This document shows positions 45,740 to 53,028 of a stretch of 53,028 nucleotides of DNA, piece by piece. A program made the position numbers and the translations under genes. The stretch is taken from NCBI RefSeq assembly GCF_003660265.1, contig NZ_QXQP01000010.1:1-53028 (forward strand), read 5' to 3'. The stretch is from Helicobacter mehlei (GTDB lineage Bacteria; Campylobacterota; Campylobacteria; Campylobacterales; Helicobacteraceae). Below the pieces are notes generated by a model, which was not told where the DNA came from, searched no databases, and saw nothing but the letters and a program-made list of their open reading frames with translations. Each line of letters begins with the position of its first letter. The stretch's first letter is position 1.

Positions 45740-46246
45740 ATGCTAGTGCGTCTGTGGGGGATTTTCTTCCTGTTGTTGCTGGGCGTGGGCGTTGGGATTG
45801 TGGCTTTTTCGGGTATGGGTGTGGCTCCAGTGGTTTTTAAATCCCCCACAATCTTATCTTATCTAGCCATGACCCCCTATGATGCTGGTTTATTAATGGG
45901 GCGTATCTTTGTCAAAGCCAACATGTTTTTAAACTTGCTCGCCGGTGCGCTTTTCTTGGATATGTTAGTGCTCTTTGCGACCAAGAGACTTAAATCAGTG
46001 CCCCTTGTGTTGGTCTTAGCCCACATTTTGAATATTGCCTTTATCTTTTTATTCAGTCTATACTATACACCTGCCATTCTCAAAGCCCAAGCTCAAGGGC
46101 GTTTTTACACCACGACCAAAGAGTTTATGGAGCTACACGCCCAAAGCGAGTTGCTTTTTAAAGCCTTGTTTGTGATGCTCTGCTTTTCATTTCTTTACCG
46201 TGCTTTTACTCTCATCCCCAAACCCCGCCCTAAGAGATATGTTTAA
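45740..46246 (+). CDS. DUF4149-like membrane protein
   Basis: 168 aa with four predicted membrane helices (starting LWGIFFLLLLGVGVGIVAF), a loop with ARTG-like VKANMFLNLLAG, and a basic C-terminus PKPRPKRYV. It resembles the DUF4149 pattern seen in proteobacteria, function unknown. Starts 2 nt after the outer-membrane protein's stop, so is co-transcribed with it. Its last 17 nt overlap the convergent fliP. Confidence 0.65.
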   Translation: MLVRLWGIFFLLLLGVGVGIVAFSGMGVAPVVFKSPTILSYLAMTPYDAGLLMGRIFVKANMFLNLLAGALFLDMLVLFATKRLKSVPLVLVLAHILNIAFIFLFSLYYTPAILKAQAQGRFYTTTKEFMELHAQSELLFKALFVMLCFSFLYRAFTLIPKPRPKRYV

Positions 46247-46994
46247 AACTAGCCACCAAGTTTTCTACCAACAAGTTAAACCCATCAACCAAAATAAACA
46301 CCAAGATTTTAAAGGGCAAAGAGATCATCACGGGGGGTAACATCATCATCCCCATCGCCATTAAAATAGAACTGACCACCATGTCAATCACCAAAAAAGG
46401 CAGATAGAGCAAAAAGCCAATTTGAAACGCCGTTTTAAGCTCGCTGATCATAAAGGCAGGCACGAGCACGCTTAAGGGGACCGCACTGGGGGTTTTGGGA
46501 TTTTCTAAGTGGCGGATGCGGAAAAAGAGGGCTAAATCTTTTTCACGAGTATTTTTGAGCATGAACTCTTTAAAGGGCACAATGCCAATTTCAAAGGCTT
46601 GGGTGTAGGAAATCTTTTGGGCTAAATAGGGCTTAATGGCGGTATCATAACTCTTTTTGGCAGCAGGTTCCATGATAAAAAAGGTCAAAATCAAGGCTAG
46701 AGAGACCAAAATTTGCGTGGGGGGGGTTTGTTGCGTGCCTAGTGCCGTGCGCAAAAAAGAAAACACCACCAAAATGCGGATAAAGCTAGTCATCACCAAG
46801 ATCAGGGAGGGAGCGAGCACCAAGAGGGTCAGCACCAGCACGACATTTAAAGTCGTTACTAACTGATCTGGGGTGTGTGGTGCGCTTAAAGAGAGGTTGA
46901 TCGTGGGGATAATGGGGTCCTTAGGGAGGGCAGGTTCAGCCCCTAACAACAAAGAAAACACAGCCCAACAGAAAATCAGCCTAAACAACGCCAA
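46230..46994 (-). CDS. fliP: flagellar export gate protein FliP
   Basis: 254 aa. Core membrane subunit of the flagellar type III export gate. Signal-like N-terminus, then TTLNVVLVLTLLVLAPSLILVMTS, RTALGTQQTPPTQILVSLALI, FMLKNTREKDLALFFR and the C-terminal block MAMGMMMLPPVMISLPFKIL. The codons for QTPPTQ hold a C8 run in the open frame; length changes of this run are known to switch motility in H. pylori. Start is a TTG at 46994 or 46988; the second has better spacing to AAAGG. Convergent with the DUF4149-like gene and divergent from glmU. Confidence 0.95.
   Translation of the reverse strand: MALFRLIFCWAVFSLLLGAEPALPKDPIIPTINLSLSAPHTPDQLVTTLNVVLVLTLLVLAPSLILVMTSFIRILVVFSFLRTALGTQQTPPTQILVSLALILTFFIMEPAAKKSYDTAIKPYLAQKISYTQAFEIGIVPFKEFMLKNTREKDLALFFRIRHLENPKTPSAVPLSVLVPAFMISELKTAFQIGFLLYLPFLVIDMVVSSILMAMGMMMLPPVMISLPFKILVFILVDGFNLLVENLVASFKHIS
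46719..46726 (-). repeat. C8 tract in fliP (phase-variation type)
   Basis: Eight C on the coding strand within ACC CCC CCC ACG. Frame is open with C8, i.e. the ON state; C7 or C9 would truncate FliP. Confidence 0.85.
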
Positions 46995-47027
46995 ACCTTT
47001 AAAGGGGTGGGATCAAAAACTTTTAAG

Positions 47028-47033
47028 TATAAT
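47028..47033 (+). promoter_or_regulatory. -10 promoter element of glmU
   Basis: TATAAT 34 nt before the glmU ATG, in the short gap with the divergent fliP; AAAGGGAGA follows as ribosome site. Confidence 0.6.
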
Positions 47034-47066
47034 AGCACAGATGTTAAAAACGCCTAAAGGGAGAAA

Positions 47067-48383
47067 ATGGCTCTGTCAGTTGTGATTTTGGCCGCCGGGG
47101 AGGGCAAACGCATGCGCTCCAGCTTGCCCAAAGTGTTACACAAAATTTGCGGGCAGGAGATGTTAGCCCATGTGATTGAGAGTGCCTTGCAAGTGAGCGA
47201 CGATTTGCACATCATCTTATACCACCAACATGATCGTATTGCCCAGATGATTAAGGAGCGTTTTGGGGCTAACTTAGATCAAATCCATATCCATTTGCAA
47301 GATCACGCCCGCTACCCGGGCACGGGGGGTGCGCTTTTAGATCATGGTAAGCCCTTAGCCACCACCCATCCCCGCTTACTTATTCTCAATGCCGACATGC
47401 CCTTGATTAGCAAACAAGCCCTAGAGCCTTTTTTAGAAAGTAGCGCGGACAATGCGATTGGGGTTTTTAGTTTGCCTAATAAAGAGGGTTACGGGCGGGT
47501 TGTGATTGCAGATCAGCAAGTCAAAGCCATTATTGAACAAAAAGATGCCAGTGCACAAGAATTGGCTCTAGATACCTTGAATGCTGGCGTGTATCTCTTT
47601 AGCCAAGAGTTTTTGCAAGAGTTTTTGCCCAAGCTAGATTGCCACAACGCCCAGAAGGAATACTACCTAACCCAGCTCATCACGCTGGGTGGTCGCGATC
47701 ATGTTATCACGCCCATTTTTGTCAATCCTAAAGCCTTTTTGGGAGTTAATTCCCAACAAGAACTCGCCCACGCTCAAGATCAGATGTTGGAAAGGTTGCG
47801 TCAAGAGGCAATGGCTATGGGCGTTCAAATGCAAATGCCCCACACGATCTATCTAGAAAAACAGGTGCACTTTGAGGGTCTTTGTATCTTGGAGCAGGGC
47901 GTGCGCTTGGTGGGGAATTGTGTCCTTAAAAGTGCCCATATCAAAGCCCATAGCGTGATTGAAGAAAGCTACATTGAAAAGAGCGATATTGGTCCGTTAG
48001 CGCATGTGCGCCCTAAATGCCAGATTGTCAATAGCCATATTGGGAATTTTGTCGAGATCAAAAATGCGCGTCTAAGGGGCGTGAAAGCCGGACACCTAAG
48101 TTATTTGGGCGATTGTGAAATTGATACGGGAAGTAACATTGGTGCGGGTGTGATCACTTGCAATTATGATGGTAAAGCCAAGCATAAAACTAGTATCGGG
48201 AAAAATGTTTTTATCGGCAGTGATACCCAGCTCATCGCCCCTCTAAGCATCCCCGATCATGTGATCATTGGTGCGGGGAGCACCGTTAGCCAACCCGTCC
48301 AAGAGGGCGATTTGGTTTTGAGTCGCCCCCCCCAAACCAACAAAGCTGGCGGGTATTACCGCTTTTTTGGAGAAAAGCGGTGA
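47067..48383 (+). CDS. glmU: bifunctional GlmU (uridyltransferase/acetyltransferase)
   Basis: 438 aa. Makes UDP-GlcNAc for peptidoglycan and lipopolysaccharide: acetylates glucosamine-1-P and then adds UMP. N-terminal pyrophosphorylase loop ILAAGEGKRMRSSLPKVLH, ILNADMPLIS, DTLNAGVYLF; C-terminal left-handed beta-helix of hexapeptide repeats (from about 265) with ARLRGVKAGHLSYLGD and GVITCNYDG of the acetyltransferase. A C8 run is at 48326-48333 close to the end. The stop overlaps lpxB as GTGA, which couples the two consecutive steps towards lipid A. Confidence 0.96.
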   Translation: MALSVVILAAGEGKRMRSSLPKVLHKICGQEMLAHVIESALQVSDDLHIILYHQHDRIAQMIKERFGANLDQIHIHLQDHARYPGTGGALLDHGKPLATTHPRLLILNADMPLISKQALEPFLESSADNAIGVFSLPNKEGYGRVVIADQQVKAIIEQKDASAQELALDTLNAGVYLFSQEFLQEFLPKLDCHNAQKEYYLTQLITLGGRDHVITPIFVNPKAFLGVNSQQELAHAQDQMLERLRQEAMAMGVQMQMPHTIYLEKQVHFEGLCILEQGVRLVGNCVLKSAHIKAHSVIEESYIEKSDIGPLAHVRPKCQIVNSHIGNFVEIKNARLRGVKAGHLSYLGDCEIDTGSNIGAGVITCNYDGKAKHKTSIGKNVFIGSDTQLIAPLSIPDHVIIGAGSTVSQPVQEGDLVLSRPPQTNKAGGYYRFFGEKR

Positions 48384-49444
48384 AAATCCTTGTGGGTGCC
48401 CTAGAAGTGAGCTCCAATGTCCATTTGCAAGCTTTGCGCACACATTTAAGCGGTGTGGAGTGGCTAGGCATTTATGAGCCCCTAGAACCCCAAGACAAGC
48501 CCCTATTTAGCCCCAAATCTTTTAGTGTGATGGGCTTTAAAGAGGTTTTTAGCCGTTTGTTGTTTTTTTACAAAGCCCTTAAGGCGATGGTGGAACTCTC
48601 CAAGCAAGCCGATTTGATCTTGCTCATGGATTCAAGCTCTTTTAACATCCCCCTAGCCAAGCGCATTAAAAAAATCACGCCCAACAAACCCATTATTTAC
48701 TACATTCTCCCCCAAGTGTGGGCGTGGAAGGCTTACCGCGCGCCCATTATCGAAGCTAATTGCGATAAATTAGCGGCTATCTTGCCCTTTGAGCTCCAAT
48801 TTTACAAGAGCAAAGCCACCTTTGTAGGGCATCCGCTGTTAGATGAGATCGCTTATTGCAAAGATAGCCCGCATGGGGAGGGCGTGGTCTTTATGCCCGG
48901 GAGTCGCAAACAAGAAATCCACGCGATGTTTCCCATTTTTGTAGAGGTCGCCAAACAAATCCCCCAGAGGCATGTTTTGGTCGTGCCCAAGAGTTTGCAG
49001 GGGGAGAATTTAAGGGCGTTGTATGGAGATGATTTAGACATGTTTGAAATCTCCTATGACACCCATAAAAGCCTGTATGAAAGCTCCTTTGCTTTTATTT
49101 GTAGTGGGACAGCTACCCTAGAGGCAACTTTGATTGGCACGCCCTTTGTGTTAGGTTACAAGGCAAGACCCCTAGATTTTTTCATCGCTAAAAATTTGGT
49201 CAAACTCACTTGTATTGGGCTAGCCAATATCTTTTATAATGCCTTGCACAATGAACGGCCCGGGCGGGGGAAAACCATGCTCCATACCGAGCTGGTCCAA
49301 GAGAGTTTAAACGCAACTAACTTGCTAGAGATTTACCACACGATGGATCGGCAACGCTTTTTTGAGCAATCCCAAAAAATCCGTGCTTACCTAGCGCATG
49401 GGAGTGCCTCTATGGTGGCTGATTGGATTAAGGCTTATGCGTAG
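48380..49444 (+). CDS. lpxB: lipid-A-disaccharide synthase
   Basis: 354 aa. Joins UDP-diacylglucosamine and lipid X into the lipid A disaccharide at the inner membrane. GT-B fold: ILVGALEVSSNVHLQAL at the start, LLMDSSSFNIPLAKRI, PIIYYILPQVWAWK, LPFELQFY, FVGHPLLDE, MPGSRKQEI, and ICSGTATLEATLIGTPFVLGYK in the C-terminal half, the conserved nucleotide-binding set. GTG start overlapping the glmU TGA. Ends 8 nt inside the next gene. Confidence 0.95.
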   Translation: MKILVGALEVSSNVHLQALRTHLSGVEWLGIYEPLEPQDKPLFSPKSFSVMGFKEVFSRLLFFYKALKAMVELSKQADLILLMDSSSFNIPLAKRIKKITPNKPIIYYILPQVWAWKAYRAPIIEANCDKLAAILPFELQFYKSKATFVGHPLLDEIAYCKDSPHGEGVVFMPGSRKQEIHAMFPIFVEVAKQIPQRHVLVVPKSLQGENLRALYGDDLDMFEISYDTHKSLYESSFAFICSGTATLEATLIGTPFVLGYKARPLDFFIAKNLVKLTCIGLANIFYNALHNERPGRGKTMLHTELVQESLNATNLLEIYHTMDRQRFFEQSQKIRAYLAHGSASMVADWIKAYA

Positions 49445-50306
49445 GCTAGGCTTAATGTTGGTGGCGGGGGTTATGTTTTTAGATGCCGAGAAAAACGGGG
49501 CTTTTGTGGGTGGGGGGTTTGAGTATTCTTATTTTAACAGCACTCATAAACAAAATGTAACGGGCTTTTTGATCCAAGATTTACGCTACCACATTTCTTT
49601 TAGCATGCCCGGCAGGAGTTACCCCACCCAGATTTACAAGGGCAATCTTTACGGGGGCAATTTACAAGCAGGCTACAAACAATTTTTTGGCTACAAAAAA
49701 CGATTTGGCTTGCGCTACTATGGCTTTTTGAGCGCACAAGGAGGGGATTATGCCTACAGGGCACAAATTGGTTTTAATGCCCGCACCCAAAAACCCATTT
49801 ATGCCCCAGCCACCCAACCCGCAATCAATCTTTTTTACGGTGCGGGGGTGGATTTCCTATATAACTTCTATGAAAAAGGGCATTGGGGTTATGGGCTTTT
49901 TGCCGGGGTCATGATTGGGGGGAGTAGCTGGCTGATGGATAAAAGCTATGCCAAAAATAGATGCCAATATTTAGCCCTAGATGCTGATTTGAGGCCTATT
50001 GAGTGCATCAGCATGGAGGATTTTTACCAAAATGCTTATAAAAAATCCAAAAACCCCAAAAAGGGTTACAGCGCGCATTTTAACCCCACTTATGTACAGG
50101 TGATTGTGAATATGGGCTTTAGGTTTCACTTTAAACACCAAGGCTTTGAGCTAGGCGTGCGCATCCCCACCATCAACGACCCCTACTTCCAAGCCACCAA
50201 TACAAAAGTTAATGGCTATCTCAAGATCGCTGGTACGGGCTCCCAAGAGAGCTATACCCTAAGACGGATGGTGAGTTTTTATGTTAATTATGTCTATGGA
50301 TTTTAA
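49437..50306 (+). CDS. Hor-type outer-membrane beta-barrel protein
   Basis: 289 aa. Short signal peptide RRLGLMLVAGVMFLDA, then EKNGAFVGGGFEYSYFN, the usual first strand. Barrel strands include QAGYKQFFGYKKRFGLRYYG, GAGVDFLYNFYEKGHWGYG and VIVNMGFRFHFKHQG; the last residues are YVYGF, with terminal Phe. Two Cys in the middle (NRCQYLAL and PIECISM) may pair in an exposed loop. ATG 49437 overlaps the lpxB stop by 8 nt, so it may be co-translated with lipid A synthesis. In-frame codons upstream to 49398 are inside lpxB. Confidence 0.82.
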   Translation: MRRLGLMLVAGVMFLDAEKNGAFVGGGFEYSYFNSTHKQNVTGFLIQDLRYHISFSMPGRSYPTQIYKGNLYGGNLQAGYKQFFGYKKRFGLRYYGFLSAQGGDYAYRAQIGFNARTQKPIYAPATQPAINLFYGAGVDFLYNFYEKGHWGYGLFAGVMIGGSSWLMDKSYAKNRCQYLALDADLRPIECISMEDFYQNAYKKSKNPKKGYSAHFNPTYVQVIVNMGFRFHFKHQGFELGVRIPTINDPYFQATNTKVNGYLKIAGTGSQESYTLRRMVSFYVNYVYGF

Positions 50307-50326
50307 ACTGCACATTTGGAGGTTTT

Positions 50327-51595
50327 TTGAAAAAGATTGTTGTTAATGCCTCGATTCTTTTATATGATTTGACAGGTCTTGGGTATTACACGCTGACCTT
50401 GATTAAAGCCCTAGAAAAACACTTTGAGAATAGGGACGATGTCAGCATACAGCTGGTTGTCAAGGATGGGCTTTATCATCTCAATTTGTTTAACAACCCA
50501 ACACTATGGCGTGCCCCGATGCTCTTTGATAATTTGGAGGATTTGGAAAAATTCCGCTCTCTCTCTCTCTCTCTCTCTGCTAAGCCATCTGAACAACCAC
50601 TAACGCAACACACCAAAACGCCTGCCCGGACTGGGTTTTCCCGCTTTTTCAAAAACTTTTTAAGAACATTGCGGGACCTATTGCCACAAAAATTTTATCT
50701 ATTTCTAAGATACAAGCTGGTGTGGAATATGTTATTTAGGTGCAACAAAGCTCCTTGTAACCAAATCTTTGATCTCTACATTGAACCGGGTTTTATGGCT
50801 CTTCCCCTTAGGGCTAGAAAAATCTTGGGCACTATCCATGACCTGCCTTTGTGCGATCCAAAGGCATGGTGCTTGTCTGATGAAGATCGGGCGCGGTGGA
50901 CATACTATGTTTATCCGCGGATGTCTGCTTACACAGAGGTGATCACCATTAGCCAATCCACCAAATCAGATATCCTTAAAGCCTTTGGATTTCCAGAATC
51001 TAGGGTGCATGTGATCTACCATGGGGTGCGGGAATACAAGGGTAGTTACGCAAATTTGCCCCCTAACTTGGGAGAATTTATTTTGGTCGTGGGGGCTGGA
51101 TCACCACGCAAGAATGCTAAAAACTTGATCACAGCGTTTAAACTCTTGCCCCAAGCGTTACAACAGCGTTTTAAGGTGGTGTTGGCAGGACCTGGTATTA
51201 ACACCGATTATTTAGGAATCAAGCCAGAGGACTTTTTGATCAACCTAGGCCACATCTCCGATGCGCTATTGCAAACCCTCTATGCCAACGCCCGACTTTT
51301 ATGGTTTGGGAGTTGGGCGGAGGGTTTTGGTTTGCCCATGGTAGAGGCCATGCAGGCTAAATGTGTCATCTTGACCAGCCATGTCTCATGCATGCCAGAA
51401 ATCTTAGGCGATGCAGGATTTTATTGTAATCCTTACGATGTCCAAGACATCGCTAGACAATTGGAAGTTGCCCTGATGGATGAAACCTTGAGGAAACAAT
51501 GTGTAGAAAAGGGCTTGGAGCGGATTAAAAAGTTTGATCTGGAGGAGAGCATGGAAAAACATATGGCGATTATAGAAAAAATGTTAGGAGACTAA
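50327..51595 (+). CDS. GT-B glycosyltransferase (family 4) with CT-repeat switch
   Basis: 422 aa. C-terminal GT-B half has the family-4 features: VVGAGSPRKNAKNLITAFKL, LAGPGINTDY and EGFGLPMVEAM (the E-x7-E phosphate/sugar site), then SHVSCMPEILGDAGFY. The N-terminal half begins IVVNASILLYDLTGLGYY. It likely adds a sugar to lipopolysaccharide O-chain or another surface glycan; donor and acceptor unknown. TTG start with GGAGG 4 nt upstream. Codons 78-84 are eleven CT units giving Ser-Leu repeats. At this count the frame is open. Confidence 0.88.
   Translation: MKKIVVNASILLYDLTGLGYYTLTLIKALEKHFENRDDVSIQLVVKDGLYHLNLFNNPTLWRAPMLFDNLEDLEKFRSLSLSLSAKPSEQPLTQHTKTPARTGFSRFFKNFLRTLRDLLPQKFYLFLRYKLVWNMLFRCNKAPCNQIFDLYIEPGFMALPLRARKILGTIHDLPLCDPKAWCLSDEDRARWTYYVYPRMSAYTEVITISQSTKSDILKAFGFPESRVHVIYHGVREYKGSYANLPPNLGEFILVVGAGSPRKNAKNLITAFKLLPQALQQRFKVVLAGPGINTDYLGIKPEDFLINLGHISDALLQTLYANARLLWFGSWAEGFGLPMVEAMQAKCVILTSHVSCMPEILGDAGFYCNPYDVQDIARQLEVALMDETLRKQCVEKGLERIKKFDLEESMEKHMAIIEKMLGD
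50557..50578 (+). repeat. (CT)11 repeat in the glycosyltransferase
   Basis: Eleven perfect CT units inside the gene, a classical slipped-strand contingency repeat. Loss or gain of one unit shifts the frame by two bases and truncates the protein at about residue 80-100. Confidence 0.9.
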
Positions 51596-51659
51596 CAGGC
51601 TAGAAACCTGCGATTTGCCCCTCCTAGATTCCAATTTTGCCACCCTAATCACACTGATC

Positions 51660-51868
51660 TCACATATGGATTATCCACCAAACTAGCGTGCCGGTTGCAA
51701 GAGATGATGCGGCTATTGTGATGAGGACAAGAATAAAATCCAACGGTTGGAGCAAGAGACGACGCAAGAAGTGCATTTTTTCACGCTCATTAGCCTGATT
51801 TCTGACACCATTGTCTCCAAAAGCAGTCCCATCAACTTGACTGCTGGATGTATTTTAACACCAAACAT
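51660..51868 (-). pseudogene. small membrane-protein gene with a one-base frameshift
   Basis: ATG at 51868 with GGAG 6 nt upstream starts MFGVK, then leaves the useful frame at a run of four A. In the adjacent frame the sequence continues NTSSSQVDGTAFGDNGV, NQANEREK and a hydrophobic helix DFILVLITIAASSLATGTLV before WWIIHM and a TGA at 51660. With five A the product would be 69 aa with one C-terminal membrane helix. An internal ATG at 51776 would still give the last 38 residues. I do not recognise it. It occupies most of the otherwise gene-free stretch 51596-51923. Confidence 0.45.
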
Positions 51869-51893
51869 GCTTCACTCCTGCCATGTTGAAAAT

Positions 51894-51902
51894 CCCCCCC
51901 CC
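51894..51902 (-). repeat. G9 tract upstream of the small membrane-protein gene
   Basis: Nine G on the minus strand, 25 nt before the ATG at 51868 and after the 52241-51924 ORF. It might alter spacing in a leader, or lie in a short ORF starting at the overlapping TGATG at 51924. Confidence 0.7.
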
Positions 51903-51923
51903 ACGCTTGCCAAGAAATGCCCA

Positions 51924-52241
51924 TCACTCATAGGTGTAGGTAACATTGCCCAAATGGGTTTTAATTTCCACAGAGAGGATTTTATAGGGCAAACACGCCA
52001 CCCCAATCATATAGCCTTGGGAGTATTTCAAAATATACCCTCTCTTATTCCCCCGAGCCGGACGGCCATCCGCCATAATTTGACTCCAGTCATTGCAAGA
52101 ATTGCCCTCATTGATCACAATCCCCTCTAAACGCACGGGGTCTCTGTTTTTAGAGGTGATCTCAATTAAAGTCCCCAGCCCCTCCCCAAAGAGATCAAAC
52201 TCTTTTTTTTTGAATATCAAAATTGAGTTTGTAGGCGACAT
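51924..52241 (-). CDS. C-terminal domain of unknown function, probably fused to the upstream Hcp-like gene by slippage
   Basis: 105 aa if started at ATG 52241, but that ATG has no ribosome site and lies inside the previous gene. From residue 12 (KKEFDLFGEGLGTLIEI) the sequence has beta-rich, domain-like character: RDPVRLEGIVINEG, NKRGYILKYSQGYMIGV, and KTHLGNVTYTYE at the end, with two Cys (NSCNDW, ACLPY). It becomes in frame with the Hcp-like gene when the A9 tract is shortened to A8 (or lengthened to A11). I therefore read it as the switchable tail of that protein. Family not recognised. Confidence 0.55.
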   Translation of the reverse strand: MSPTNSILIFKKKEFDLFGEGLGTLIEITSKNRDPVRLEGIVINEGNSCNDWSQIMADGRPARGNKRGYILKYSQGYMIGVACLPYKILSVEIKTHLGNVTYTYE

Positions 52242-52677
52242 GTTTAGGGGCTAGGGCTTTAAGATTGTTGCAACCTACTTGATGCCCCAAATCACAAGCT
52301 TTTTTATAATACCGCCGTGCGGCTTCTGTGTCCTGCCCCACACCCTCGCCCCTGTCATACATCACCCCCAAATTGTTATAAGCAGCAGCATATCCCATAT
52401 CTGCGGCTTTTTGGTAGTATTGAATGGCTTTAGCATCATCTTTCACAACCCCATGCCCGTAGTCATACATATATCCCATCCCATTATACCCCTTCGCATC
52501 CCCCATCTCTATGAGCTTTTTCCAATAAAAAACAGATTTGCCATAGTCTTTGCTATCATGGTAAGACTTTGCCAGTTTATAGTACTCATCTGCTTGGCTG
52601 TTGGCATAACAAACCCCTAAAGCCATTGCCCACAACAAGACCACTTGCCACACACGCTTTTTCAACACAACTAACAT
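52195..52677 (-). CDS. Hcp-like Sel1-repeat secreted protein
   Basis: 160 aa. Signal peptide VLKKRVWQVVLLWAMALGV ending near CYA, then Sel1-type repeats of 36 residues: AKSYHDSKDYGKSVFYWKKL, MGYMYDYGHGVVKDDAKAIQY, LGVMYDRGEGVGQDTEAARRY and a last one with the Cys pair in KKACDLGHQVGCNNLKAL. This Cys spacing marks the Helicobacter cysteine-rich protein family, secreted proteins seen by the host immune system. ATG 52677 begins the signal peptide. The frame ends shortly after an A9 run (52203-52211). Confidence 0.8.
   Translation of the reverse strand: MLVVLKKRVWQVVLLWAMALGVCYANSQADEYYKLAKSYHDSKDYGKSVFYWKKLIEMGDAKGYNGMGYMYDYGHGVVKDDAKAIQYYQKAADMGYAAAYNNLGVMYDRGEGVGQDTEAARRYYKKACDLGHQVGCNNLKALAPKHVAYKLNFDIQKKRV
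52203..52211 (-). repeat. A9 tract linking two frames
   Basis: Nine A on the coding strand at the end of the Hcp-like gene. A9 leads to the stop after IQKKRV; A8 would continue into the 52241-51924 frame. Confidence 0.85.
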
Positions 52678-52726
52678 TTTTGCTCTTTGCAAGATTTTAT
52701 TTTGAAATCCACTTTTGACACTTGGC

Positions 52727-52751
52727 ATCATGAAGTTTTAAACTTCATGAT
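52727..52751. repeat. perfect 25-bp palindrome between Hcp-like genes
   Basis: ATCATGAAGTTT and its exact complement AAACTTCATGAT around a single T. It lies 50 nt before the start of one Hcp-like gene and 9 nt after the stop of the other. AT-rich and with no T-run, so it is a weak terminator; an operator site or recombination trace is possible. Confidence 0.8.
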
Positions 52752-52759
52752 TTAAGGGG

Positions 52760-53028
52760 CTAGGGCTTTAAATTGTTACAACCTTGTTGATATCCCAAAT
52801 CACAAGCCTTTTTAAAATACTGGTCTGCCATTTCTTTATCTTGACCCACACCATAGCCTTTTTTATACATCACTCCCAAATTGTAATAAGAGAAAGCATT
52901 CCCCATCTCTGCAGCTTTTTGGTAGTATTGCAGAGCTTTAGAGTAGTCTTGCTCAACCCCTTTGCCAATGTTATACATTAACCCCAAACTGTTATAAGCA
53001 TCAGCACTCCCCATCTCTGCAGCTTTTT
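52760..53028 (-). CDS. Hcp-like Sel1-repeat protein, 5' end outside window
   Basis: The visible 89 residues have two and a half Sel1 repeats: LGLMYNIGKGVEQDYSKALQ, LGVMYKKGYGVGQDKEMADQ and the final KKACDLGYQQGCNNLKP with the Cys pair of Hcp proteins. The frame is open through the right edge. It is a close tandem relative of the 52677-52195 gene; near the stop one base fewer than in that copy (AATTTAAAG versus AATCTTAAAG) changes the last residues and gives an earlier stop. Secreted or periplasmic location is presumed from the relative. Confidence 0.8.
   Translation of the reverse strand, partial: KAAEMGSADAYNSLGLMYNIGKGVEQDYSKALQYYQKAAEMGNAFSYYNLGVMYKKGYGVGQDKEMADQYFKKACDLGYQQGCNNLKP

Noticed and set aside
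51747-52130. 127-aa plus-strand frame at the right end
   Set aside because: Opposite to the domain-like minus frame and the small membrane-protein gene; no ribosome site, low-complexity composition.
1-53028. CRISPR array, rRNA, IS element or prophage
   Set aside because: No regularly spaced repeats, rRNA stretches, transposase or phage structural genes were seen.

Overview
The window reads as chromosomal DNA of a gastric Helicobacter other than (but related to) H. pylori. Evidence: a FlaA flagellin with the H. pylori-type ends, Hop/Hor outer-membrane proteins, a CheZ of the epsilon type, a single-chain SdaA/SdaC pair, an IceA1/NlaIII-type restriction gene, cysteine-paired Sel1 (Hcp-like) proteins, and several gene runs in the order I remember from H. 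pylori 26695. Statements about H. pylori order or sequence are recollection, not a search.

Layout. 1-4020 (minus strand) is accessory: an NlaIII/IceA1-like nuclease with its D12 adenine methylase, followed by an unfamiliar gene set (membrane-anchored P-loop protein; a small frameshifted gene; a 276-aa unknown; an LRAT-like NlpC/P60 protein cut by the window edge). 4022-10371 (minus): chemoreceptor, MscS channel, murD, mraY. 10459-21809 (plus): META lipoprotein, then a tight run yigZ(frameshifted)-hemJ-ubiE/menG-nitrilase-like-serS-TPR protein-uvrD-flgA-ubiX-coaD-tmk, mostly joined by 1-17 nt overlaps. 21768-28928 (minus): sdaA, sdaC, folP, holB, a hypothetical gene, lysC, rppH, cytochrome c. 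28993-31596: hemW convergent with flaA. 31687-35320 (minus): accA-fabF-acpP-(26-aa membrane peptide)-fabG-rpsU, a fatty-acid synthesis cluster. Then tRNA-Arg(GCG), gdhA, prfB, cheZ, a U32 peptidase-family gene, two tandem Hop genes, a small lipoprotein, a DedA protein, an FlgF/FlgG rod protein, an outer-membrane protein, a DUF4149-like protein, fliP, glmU, lpxB, another outer-membrane protein and a glycosyltransferase. 51600-53028 is accessory again: a small frameshifted membrane-protein gene and two tandem Hcp-like genes.

The main theme beyond housekeeping is simple-sequence repeats able to switch genes: (CT)11 inside the glycosyltransferase, C8 in fliP, G8 near the start of cheZ, A9 at the end of an Hcp-like gene where one base fewer would fuse it to the next ORF, T9 in a Hop gene, and an A-run that appears to have cut the start off the restriction gene. 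The best candidate for an undescribed system is the P-loop/unknown/LRAT-like cassette directly downstream of the restriction-modification genes. No IS element, prophage, rRNA or CRISPR array was seen.
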